This document shows, piece after piece, positions 1-6,845 of a stretch of 53,803 bases of DNA. The translations under genes were made by a program, and so were the position numbers. Position 1 is the stretch's first letter. Every line of letters begins with the position of its first letter. The notes beneath the pieces were generated by a model, which saw only the letters and a program-made list of their open reading frames with translations, was not told the origin of the DNA and made no database searches. This DNA comes from Glycomyces lechevalierae (GTDB lineage Bacteria; Actinomycetota; Actinomycetes; Mycobacteriales; Micromonosporaceae): assembly GCF_027622945.1 (NCBI RefSeq), contig NZ_JAPZVQ010000024.1:1-53803 (forward strand), given 5' to 3'.

Positions 1-54
1 CCGAAACCTTGTCCAGCGACCTCGATCAGCCCGCACGCTGACCATCCAAACACC

Positions 55-75
55 CTGTTGAGTTCTCAAACAACA
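55..75 (-). promoter_or_regulatory. BoxA-like rRNA leader antitermination motif
   Basis: On the minus strand this reads as TGTTGTTTGAGAACTC followed by AACAG, which matches the BoxA/processing motif of actinobacterial rrn leaders (TGTTTGAGAACTCAA core). It would recruit Nus factors for antitermination and mark the 16S precursor leader. The motif is seen directly; the downstream 16S gene lies outside the window and is inferred. Confidence 0.75.
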
Positions 76-619
76 CGCCAACTCAAGTCGATCCATCAAA
101 TTGGATTCGGCCTCAGCCGGAGCAACCTCTCAACTCTAACAGTCTCAGATCGCGGTGCAATACTCAGGTCTGTTAACCTGCGTCACACTCGATCGAGCCT
201 CTTGTGAGTCTCAAAGATTCCCGAGATTCAGCTTCCGGACCGCGCCTAAACTCTGTGAGTTTGTCGCTGGTCTCCGGTGGCTTCCGGACCAGTCCGTTTC
301 GGCTCTGTTCCGTTCCCCCTCGGGCAAGAACAAATATACACGGGGTTTTGGGGGCACGAAACAGGGGGTCCCCTTTTCGTTCGCAACGGCGTTGAGCTGC
401 GGCAATACTGCTGCGACGCAATCGAATCGGCCTGAAGTAGATCCGAACGGGTGCGTCGCGGCGCCGGCGCTTCTCGCTTCGTCGCGGGGTCCCTGGTTCG
501 AACCTAGAGGAAGGGTCCGACATTCCGGGGTCGTCGCGGTGAACAACTCGTTGCGATGGGTGCTCATGTGCCGGTGCCGGCTGATGCGGTGGGGTGGAAC
601 GGAAGGCGGGTACGCGAAA

Positions 620-651
620 GGGCCGGGCCCGTCTTTCGACGGGCCCGGCCC
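620..651 (-). terminator. Terminator after rpmA
   Basis: A near-perfect 13-bp GC-rich stem (arms GGGCCGGGCCCGT and its complement) with a 6-nt loop lies 33 bases past the rpmA stop. A short T-containing run follows on the minus strand. It separates the ribosomal-protein operon from the rRNA leader. Confidence 0.8.
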
Positions 652-684
652 TTGTTCATGCTTTCGAGCGTTGCCGCTCCGGTC

Positions 685-954
685 TTACGCCGCGACCTCG
701 GTGGAGGCGGGGACGATGTTGACCAGCTTGCGGCCGCGCTTGGAGGAGAAGAGGACTTCGCCTTCGGCAAGAGCGAACAGCGTGTCGTCGCCGCCACGGC
801 CGACCAGGTTGCCGGGGTGGTACTTGGTGCCGCGCTGACGGATGAGGATCTCGCCCGCGTTCACGTGCTGGCCGCCGAAGCGCTTGACGCCAAGTCGCTG
901 TGCGTTGGAGTCACGCCCGTTGCGGGAGCTGGATGCGCCCTTCTTGTGTGCCAT
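685..954 (-). CDS. rpmA: 50S ribosomal protein L27
   Basis: 89 residues beginning MAHKKGASSSRNGRDSNAQ, the classic bacterial L27 N-terminus that reaches the peptidyl-transferase centre. It is followed by the family motifs RLGVKRFGGQ, ILIRQRGTKYHPG and the GRGGDDTLFAL segment. Length is normal for the family. It lies 12 bases downstream of rplU on the same strand and ends just before a strong terminator, so rplU-rpmA form one transcript. Many bacteria have the GTPase gene obg next, but here the rRNA leader follows instead. Confidence 0.97.
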   Translation of the reverse strand: MAHKKGASSSRNGRDSNAQRLGVKRFGGQHVNAGEILIRQRGTKYHPGNLVGRGGDDTLFALAEGEVLFSSKRGRKLVNIVPASTEVAA

Positions 955-966
955 CTGTCCAACCCC

Positions 967-1266
967 TTACTTGGTGATGCCAGTGACCTTGACGCGGGTC
1001 AGCGGCTGACGGTGACCCTGGCGCTTGTGGTAGCCGGTCTTGTTCTTGTACTTGTGGATCTTGATCTTCGGGCCCTTGGTGTGCTCGAGAAGTTCACCGC
1101 TCACCGTGACGCCAGAGGCGTCGGTGACCACAGTGCCTTCGTCGACGAGCAACACCGCAGGCAGCGTAAGCGTGTCGCCGGGCGCGCCCTGAAGCTTCTC
1201 GACTTCGAGGACGTCTCCTTCGGCGACCTTGTACTGCTTTCCGCCAGTCTTGACGATTGCGTACAT
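967..1266 (-). CDS. rplU: 50S ribosomal protein L21
   Basis: 99 residues starting MYAIVKTGGKQYKV, the invariant L21 N-terminus, and including the GYHKRQGHRQ rRNA-binding loop. A longer in-frame extension upstream is possible but rejected. An AAGGAGA ribosome-binding site sits 8-9 bases before the ATG at 1266, and L21 proteins start here. It is first in the rplU-rpmA pair. The 284-base gap to rne (1267-1550) contains small hairpins, for example the GGGTAC/GTACCC arms at 1470-1486, that may be a leader structure. Confidence 0.97.
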   Translation of the reverse strand: MYAIVKTGGKQYKVAEGDVLEVEKLQGAPGDTLTLPAVLLVDEGTVVTDASGVTVSGELLEHTKGPKIKIHKYKNKTGYHKRQGHRQPLTRVKVTGITK

Positions 1267-1513
1267 GTCGACGCGGTCTCCTTGGGTCCTCCCCGGTGCG
1301 GGGAAATGAGTTCCCCGCAGGGGAACGGTGTCTGTCAATTTCGCGGTGCCGTGCACCTGCCGACTTTCGGTTCCGCGAACGTCACCTGGGCCGGCCCGCC
1401 GATCGAGCTCCGCGTTCATCCCCGTCGTTCCGAGGAGGAAAAGCTGAGGGCTCTATAGGCCGCTCACTAGGGTACGTCATGTACCCGCTGGTTCCGGCAT
1501 CGGGATGAGCTCA

Positions 1514-1541
1514 GCGCCGCGAACGTCACAGTCCGCGGCGC
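1514..1541 (-). terminator. Possible terminator after rne
   Basis: Perfect 8-bp arms GCGCCGCG and CGCGGCGC with a 12-base loop lie immediately past the rne stop on the minus strand. There is no T tract, so termination may be partial and allow read-through into rplU. Confidence 0.4.
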
Positions 1542-1550
1542 CGGGCCCTC

Positions 1551-4193
1551 CTAGTGCTCGGACGACGCCGATCCGGCGTCGCCGCCGGATTCGGAGTCGG
1601 CTTCCGCTGCCTCGCTGGGCGAGTCGGCGGCGGTCTGCTCCTCGGCCAGGACCTCGTCGGCGTCCGCGGGGACGGCCTCCTCGGTCGCGGCGGCGAGGTC
1701 CACGGGCTCGGTCTCGACGACGAGGTCGGCCTCGGCCGGCTCGCTCGAGGCGATCGGCTCGTCGGTCGTCTCGTCGACGATCGCGATGTCCTCGTGGTCG
1801 TCGTGCTCGTCGTGGCCGTGCTCGGGGAGCGCGGCCGCGATCTTCGCGGTCTCGGCCGCGGCGGACTTCACGTGCGGCTCGGCCTGGTCCTGCTTCTGAC
1901 CCTGCTGCTGTTGCTGCTGGCCGCCCTTGGACCGGTCGCGCTTCTTCTTGCCGCCGCCCTGGTTCTGCTGCTGCCCTTGGGACTGGCTCTGGTTCTGGTT
2001 CTGGCCGGCGTTGCCGCCGCCACCGCCGCCGTTGCCCTTCTTGCGGGTGTTGCCGAGGATCTCGTCCGTGTGGACCATGACCCCGCGGCCCTTGCAGTGC
2101 TCGCAGGGCTCGGAGAAGGCCTCGATGAGGCCCTGGCCGACGCGCTTGCGGGTCATCTGGACCAGGCCCAGCGAGGTGACCTCGGTGACCTGGTGCTTGG
2201 TCCGGTCCCGGCCCAGGCATTCGGTCAGGCGGCGCAGCACCAGGTCGCGGTTCGACTCGAGCACCATGTCGATGAAGTCGATCACGATGATGCCGCCGAT
2301 GTCGCGCAGGCGGAGCTGGCGCACGATCTCCTCGGCCGCCTCCAGGTTGTTCCTGGTGACGGTCTCCTCGAGGTTGCCGCCCTCACCGGTGAAACGACCG
2401 GTGTTGACGTCGATCACGGTCATCGCCTCGGTGCGGTCGATGACGAGCGAACCGCCGGAAGGCAGGTAGACCTTGCGGTCCAAGGCCTTGAGCAGCTGCT
2501 CGTCCACGCGCATCTCGGCGAAGACGTCCTTCGTGCCGGTGTGGCGCTTGAGCCGCGGCAGCAGCTCGGGCGAGACCGACTCGAGGTACTTGTGGATCTC
2601 GTCGTACGCCTCGTCGCCCTCGACCAGAAGCTCCTTGAAGTCCTCGTTGAAGACGTCGCGGACCACCCGGATGAGCACGTCCGGCTCGGAGTGCAGGACG
2701 GCCGGGGCGTTCGCCTTCTTCGACTTGGCCTGGATCTCCTCCCACTCGATCTGGAGGCGGGAGATGTCACGGGCCAGCTCCTCGGGGCCGGCGCCCTCGG
2801 CCGCGGTGCGGACGATCACGCCGGCGCTCTCGGGCACGAGCTTCTTCAGCGCCGCGCGGAGGCGGGTGCGCTCGCGGTCGGGGAGCTTGCGGGAGATCCC
2901 GGAGGCGTTGCCGCCCGGGACGTACACCAGGTGGCGGCCCGAGAGGGCGACGTGGCTGGTGAGGCGGGCGCCCTTGTGGCCGACCGGGTCCTTGGTGACC
3001 TGGACGAGCACGGCGTCGCCGGGGCGCAGGGCCTGCTCGATCGAGCGGGCCTTGCCGGCGAGGCCGGTGGCGTCCCAGTTCACCTCACCGGCGTAGAGCA
3101 CGGCGTTGCGGCCGCGGCCGATGTCGACGAAGGCCGCTTCCATGCTCGGGAGCACGTTCTGGACCTTGCCGAGGTAGACGTTGCCGACCAGGCCCTGGGT
3201 GCCGGACTTCGACACGTAGTGCTCGGCGAGGATGCCGTCCTCGAGGACGGCGGCCTGGGAGCGGCCGTTGCGCACGCGCACGACCATCTGGCGCTCGACG
3301 GCCTCGCGGCGGGCCAGGAACTCGGCCTCGCTGACGACCTGGACGCGGCCCCGGCCGGACTTGCGGCCGTCGCGGCGGCGCTGGCGCTTCGCCTCGAGGC
3401 GGGTGGAGCCGGAGACGCCGCGCACTTCCTCGTTGGAGGAGGTGCGGCGCTGCGGGGTGCGGACCTTGACGACCACTTCGGCGTCGTCGTCGCTGTCGTC
3501 CGGACGCGAGCGGTCGGAGTCCTCCGAGCCGGCGCGGCGGCGGCGGCGACGGCGGCGGCGGGTGACTTCGGGGCCGTCGGACTCGGCGTCCTCGTCCTCT
3601 TCGTCGTCGGACTCGCCGTCCTCGTCGTCGGTGTCCTCGTCATCGTCGAGGGCGCCGTCGACGCCCTTGCCGCGGCCTCGGCCGCGACGGCCCCGGCGAC
3701 CGCGGCGGCGACGCCCGGCCTCGGAGTCGTCATCGTCGTCGAAGTCGTCCTCGTCGAACTCCTCGGCGGCGGGCGCCTCGGCCTTCGGCTCGGGCTTCTC
3801 GGAGCCGCGATCGGTCTTCTCGGGGCCCTTGTCGGCGCCAGCCCTGTCCGCGGGCTTGTCCGCGGCGCGCTCGGAGCGGTTGCGCGTGCGCTTGCGCGAC
3901 GGCTGCTGCTCCTGCTGGGGCTGGGCCTTCTTGGCCTGCGTCTTCTTCGCCTGGCCGCGGCGCGGCTCGGGCTCTTCCTCGCGCTGGTCGCGCTTGGTCT
4001 CGGCCTTGGGTTCGGCAGCCTTGGGCTGGACCTTCGGCGGGGGGGCGAACATCGGCGCGGCGGTCACGGCGGCGGCGCGGGGGCGCTCGGTCCGCGGCGG
4101 GTCCGCCGGAGGCTCGTCGTTCTTCGGTTTCTGAGGAGCCATGAAGGTCACCGCGACAACGGGAACCTGTTCGCGCGGCTCATTCTCGCGCAT
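1551..4193 (-). CDS. rne: Ribonuclease E/G family endoribonuclease
   Basis: 880 residues. It initiates decay and processing of mRNA and stable RNA in the cytoplasm. The first ~290 residues are a low-complexity extension of alternating acidic (DEDDFDDDDD) and Arg-rich blocks. The S1 RNA-binding region follows (GNVYLGKVQNVLPSMEAAFV). Next is the DNase I-like catalytic domain with the two metal-binding aspartate motifs IDVNTGRF (about residue 595) and IVIDFIDM (about 638), and the CEHCKGRG Zn-link near 700. The tail is Gln/Asn-rich, then acidic. I chose the ATG at 4193 (MRENEPRE) because a GGAG lies 10 bases upstream and other actinobacterial Rne proteins start with a similar MLENEPE; an upstream in-frame ATG at 4268 is less likely. 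Order rne-rplU-rpmA is typical of actinobacteria. Confidence 0.95.
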   Translation of the reverse strand: MRENEPREQVPVVAVTFMAPQKPKNDEPPADPPRTERPRAAAVTAAPMFAPPPKVQPKAAEPKAETKRDQREEEPEPRRGQAKKTQAKKAQPQQEQQPSRKRTRNRSERAADKPADRAGADKGPEKTDRGSEKPEPKAEAPAAEEFDEDDFDDDDDSEAGRRRRGRRGRRGRGRGKGVDGALDDDEDTDDEDGESDDEEDEDAESDGPEVTRRRRRRRRRAGSEDSDRSRPDDSDDDAEVVVKVRTPQRRTSSNEEVRGVSGSTRLEAKRQRRRDGRKSGRGRVQVVSEAEFLARREAVERQMVVRVRNGRSQAAVLEDGILAEHYVSKSGTQGLVGNVYLGKVQNVLPSMEAAFVDIGRGRNAVLYAGEVNWDATGLAGKARSIEQALRPGDAVLVQVTKDPVGHKGARLTSHVALSGRHLVYVPGGNASGISRKLPDRERTRLRAALKKLVPESAGVIVRTAAEGAGPEELARDISRLQIEWEEIQAKSKKANAPAVLHSEPDVLIRVVRDVFNEDFKELLVEGDEAYDEIHKYLESVSPELLPRLKRHTGTKDVFAEMRVDEQLLKALDRKVYLPSGGSLVIDRTEAMTVIDVNTGRFTGEGGNLEETVTRNNLEAAEEIVRQLRLRDIGGIIVIDFIDMVLESNRDLVLRRLTECLGRDRTKHQVTEVTSLGLVQMTRKRVGQGLIEAFSEPCEHCKGRGVMVHTDEILGNTRKKGNGGGGGGNAGQNQNQSQSQGQQQNQGGGKKKRDRSKGGQQQQQQGQKQDQAEPHVKSAAAETAKIAAALPEHGHDEHDDHEDIAIVDETTDEPIASSEPAEADLVVETEPVDLAAATEEAVPADADEVLAEEQTAADSPSEAAEADSESGGDAGSASSEH

Positions 4194-4718
4194 ATGAATA
4201 AATCTCCATTCCAGCCGCCGCCCGGGCGCGTGATGCGATCTGCATCCGCTGCCGCACGGGCGCGGCATCAGCAGTGCGGTCCTCCCGGCTTGGCGATGCC
4301 GGCATCCGGCTCGCTTCGCCCAAGAGGCTGGCGAGCCATGCTCCGGCGCTCAAATCATGCCGTTCGGGCCGCACTGAAAGCCTCAACTCGCGCTGGGAAT
4401 TCAACCTCTGCCCCAGCCCCGAGTGGTCAAGTCCGTCGCCGTCGTGAGGGACGCGGACAGGACATCTCCAGGTCGCACCGTCCGTAGCTGTGTCGGGTAC
4501 GACAAGGTCGAGTATCGCACACTCTGCGTCATTCGCCGAGCCGGTCAGCGGACCGGTGCCGCCGCTCTCAGTCGGAGCCGTCACGAAAGGGTGAGAAAAC
4601 ACGACTCCTCGTGGTTGGCACGGTTCGAGCGTGGCCCGTGTCCCATGTACTCGATAAGCTGTGTCGTGGCGCGTCAGCAGCGAGCCTCTCAGTTAGGAAG
4701 ACGACCATCGCACTCCAG
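4194..4718. other. Divergent intergenic region between rne and a membrane-protein gene
   Basis: 525 bases with no gene. It must contain the rne promoter (minus), which I could not place confidently. On the plus strand a GTGTCCCAT-N8-TAAGCT arrangement at 4638-4660 resembles the DUF4132 promoters further right. A short dyad TGTCG-GGTA-CGACA lies at 4491-4504. Confidence 0.5.
4638..4660 (+). promoter_or_regulatory. Candidate promoter, GTGTCCCAT-N8-TAAGCT
   Basis: A TAAGCT -10 (4655-4660) is preceded by exactly eight bases and then GTGTCCCAT. This matches 7 of 9 positions, at identical spacing, of the GTGTCGCAC-N8-TANNNT promoters in front of the four DUF4132 genes. Predicted start of transcription is near 4667, about 52 bases before the GTG of the next gene. 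It is a single weaker match and could be chance. Confidence 0.4.
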
Positions 4719-5411
4719 GTGATCGACTCGGACAAGTCCGAGGAGCCCCGGGCGGACGGCAAACCGTCCACCTACCAGGGGCGGCATCGCGGTGCCGACC
4801 TCTTCCGCCAGCTCACGAGCGTGGGCTGGGTGCTCGCCGTGGTCGCGCTCCTGCTCGCGGCCGGGGCCACCGTCCTGTACTGGTCCTCCGGGAACGGGGA
4901 CGAGGATCCCGCGGTCGAAGCGGGTGAGATCGGCGACCTGTGCGAACGCTCGGTCGACGCCGAACTGCTCACACCCTGGGCTGACACGGAGCAGGTGCGC
5001 AGCCCCGAGGACTCCTCGAAGGAAGCGGTGCGGACGTTCAAGTGCACCTACTCGGCCGAGTACGCCGGGGACGACGCCTACCGGCTGCTCACGCTCTTCT
5101 CCACCGTGCAGGTCTACGAGGACTCTGCGAAGGCGCGGGCCGCGTACGCCGGGGTGCTCGACTTCGAGGCCTCGGAGGGGTTCAAGACCGATGACGTAGG
5201 CGGCATCGGCGAGCGGGCGGCGATCGTGATCGTGGACGACGGCGAGGAGAGCGAGGAGACGCAGGTCCGCCTCCACATCCAGACCGCGAACGCGACCCTG
5301 AGCCTCAACGTGTTCTTCACCGGCGTCCCGCCCGAGGGCGGCGACGTGCGCCAGCTCACCGAGGACCTCGGGACGTCCCTCATCGACGCGCTACCCCGAG
5401 CGGCGAATTAG
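4719..5411 (+). CDS. Single-pass membrane protein with extracytoplasmic domain
   Basis: 230 residues from a GTG at 4719; there is no internal ATG, and a longer frame back to 4611 lacks support. A ~35-residue polar cytoplasmic head is followed by one transmembrane helix (VGWVLAVVALLLAAGATVLYW) and then a ~170-residue acidic extracytoplasmic domain. The domain has two cysteines, in GDLCERS and TFKCTYS. This layout resembles DUF3558-type actinobacterial exported domains, and the next gene has the same arrangement, so the two look like paralogues. No enzymatic motif is visible and function is unknown. It precedes the next gene by 75 bases on the same strand, so co-transcription is likely. Confidence 0.75.
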   Translation: MIDSDKSEEPRADGKPSTYQGRHRGADLFRQLTSVGWVLAVVALLLAAGATVLYWSSGNGDEDPAVEAGEIGDLCERSVDAELLTPWADTEQVRSPEDSSKEAVRTFKCTYSAEYAGDDAYRLLTLFSTVQVYEDSAKARAAYAGVLDFEASEGFKTDDVGGIGERAAIVIVDDGEESEETQVRLHIQTANATLSLNVFFTGVPPEGGDVRQLTEDLGTSLIDALPRAAN

Positions 5412-5486
5412 GCGGCCCCCTTTAAGCTGGCGGTGACTACCGCGGCGTCAAGTCGACACGCCGGGAATCATTCGCGGAGGATCATC

Positions 5487-6776
5487 GTGAGCGCCACACC
5501 ACCCTTTGGCCCGGCATATGACGAGCAGCCCGAGGACGGGCAGCGGCCGGGCGCGGGCCAGTGGCGGCCCCGGGCGGGCAGACCCCAGGGCGAACCGGGA
5601 CGGCACCCGAGCGGGCAGATGCCCCAGGCCGGCGGCCCGCAGGCCGGCGGACCCCAGGCCGGCGGCCCGCAGAGCGGCCAGCGCCCGATGCCGCAGGCGG
5701 GGCGTCCTTCGCAGGACCCGCGGGGCGGTGTGCCGCGCGCGGGCGGGCCTTCGGCGGGGCGCGGTCCGCGGCCGGGTCAGTCCCAGCCCGGGCAGGGCGG
5801 GCAGTTCCAGTCGCCGCAGCAGCAGTTCTCTCCGCAGTCCGGTGGTTATGAGTCGCGGCGTCCGCAGCAGGGGCCGGTGACGGGTGCGACGCCGCGCACG
5901 GAGCAGTGGGGGGCGGGGTCGCCTCCGCGGCCGGACGCCGGTTCGCCGCCGCGCCCCGGGGCAAGTGCGCCGCAGTACGGGGGTCAGGGCGCTGAGCCTG
6001 TCGGTCGCCGGGACCAGCCGTTCGAGGAGGCCGCGTTCGTCGACGAGTCGCGGAGTGAATGGGGCGGGGGGAATGAGACGACGACGATCGGGCGGCTCGG
6101 CTACATGCCGAAGGAGCCGCGGCGTCGTTCGGACTTCCAGAAGGTGCGCAGCCGGGCGCGCAAGTCGAGTCCGATTCCGAAGATCATCGTCGGGATCGTG
6201 GTGCTGGCGCTCGCGGGCGGCGGCGTGTGGTGGTTCATGAACCGCGACGAGGGCGGCGAGAGCGCGGGCGGCACGGAGACGAACCTGACGTACGGCAGCA
6301 GTGAGGAGCCTTGCTCGCTGGTCGATGCGGGACCGCTGGAATCCGTTGTGGACGGTGCGAAGCCGGAGGCCGTGGGGGACGCCGAGCAGAAGAGCACCGG
6401 CTGGGTGCAGTCGTGCTCGATGACGTACGGCGAGGCCGAGCGGGCGACCGCGCTGCTCGAGGTGGAGAGCACCTCGTTCGACTCGGACCCGAAGGCGAGC
6501 GTCAACTTCGAGCTGGGGACGAAGAGCATCGCCGAGATGGGCGAGGCCTGGACCCTGGTGGATCCGGCGCCGTCGATCGGCGACCAGGCCGCGGCGATCG
6601 CGCGCGTCCCCGACGACGGGGGCACGGCGAACTTCCACCTCCATGTGCAGGACGCCAACTCCTACACGGTGGTGCGCCTGTCGGTGACGGGTGACGCGGG
6701 GCTGGACCAGGAGGGCCTGGCGGATCTGGCGACGCAGATCGCGAACGGGTACCTGGAGAACTGGCGCGACGCGTAG
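5487..6776 (+). CDS. Gly/Pro/Gln-rich membrane protein with extracytoplasmic Cys-pair domain
   Basis: 429 residues from a GTG at 5487, preceded by an excellent GGAGGA six bases upstream. The first ~220 residues are disordered and rich in Pro, Gly, Gln and Arg, with a PQAGG tandem repeat. A basic stretch (KVRSRARKSS) precedes a transmembrane helix (IIVGIVVLALAGGGVWWFM). The ~170-residue outside domain has cysteines in EEPCSLVD and VQSCSMTY, spaced like those of the upstream gene. Position relative to the membrane, the Cys pair and overall length all indicate a paralogue of the preceding gene with a long cytoplasmic tail added. A role in the cell envelope or near the adjacent type VII machinery is possible but unproven. 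It ends at a strong terminator. Confidence 0.75.
   Translation: MSATPPFGPAYDEQPEDGQRPGAGQWRPRAGRPQGEPGRHPSGQMPQAGGPQAGGPQAGGPQSGQRPMPQAGRPSQDPRGGVPRAGGPSAGRGPRPGQSQPGQGGQFQSPQQQFSPQSGGYESRRPQQGPVTGATPRTEQWGAGSPPRPDAGSPPRPGASAPQYGGQGAEPVGRRDQPFEEAAFVDESRSEWGGGNETTTIGRLGYMPKEPRRRSDFQKVRSRARKSSPIPKIIVGIVVLALAGGGVWWFMNRDEGGESAGGTETNLTYGSSEEPCSLVDAGPLESVVDGAKPEAVGDAEQKSTGWVQSCSMTYGEAERATALLEVESTSFDSDPKASVNFELGTKSIAEMGEAWTLVDPAPSIGDQAAAIARVPDDGGTANFHLHVQDANSYTVVRLSVTGDAGLDQEGLADLATQIANGYLENWRDA
5622..5666 (+). repeat. Three 15-bp tandem repeats encoding PQAGG
   Basis: Three consecutive 15-base units (CCSCAGGCCGGCGGN pattern) encode PQAGG three times in the disordered head of the membrane protein. 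The repeat is in frame, so copy-number changes would keep the reading frame. Confidence 0.85.
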
Positions 6777-6790
6777 AGACGTGAAGAGGA

Positions 6791-6816
6791 AGGGGCGGGC
6801 CGATCGGCCCGCCCCT
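6791..6816. terminator. Bidirectional terminator between convergent genes
   Basis: A fully symmetrical hairpin with GGGGCGGGCCGA and its complement is flanked by A on one side and CTTGTT on the other. It lies between the membrane-protein gene (plus) and the proline-rich ESX gene (minus), so it can serve both strands. Confidence 0.8.
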
Positions 6817-6845
6817 TGTTCTATGCCTTGATCAGTACGTGCGCA

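Larger units (their letters stand above)
1..684. other. Non-coding region: rRNA operon leader (minus) plus rpmA terminator
   Basis: About 680 bases with no credible gene. Read on the minus strand, the left 80 bases carry a BoxA-like rRNA antitermination motif. A 16S rRNA gene is therefore expected just beyond the left edge, transcribed leftward. No 16S 3' end or anti-Shine-Dalgarno is visible to the right of the motif, so this is more likely the 16S leader than an internal spacer. AT-rich words such as TATATT near 336-341 (minus) are possible -10 elements, but I cannot assign a promoter with confidence. The ORFs crossing this stretch have no recognisable family signature. Confidence 0.6.

Noticed and set aside
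485..520. tRNA-like GGTTCGAACC sequence near the left edge
   Set aside because: Neither strand gives a paired T stem, acceptor stem or anticodon arm; the match is limited to the palindromic loop sequence.
1905..2030. CTG/CAG-rich repeat
   Set aside because: It is the Gln/Asn-rich C-terminal coding region of rne, a normal low-complexity tail, not an independent repeat element.
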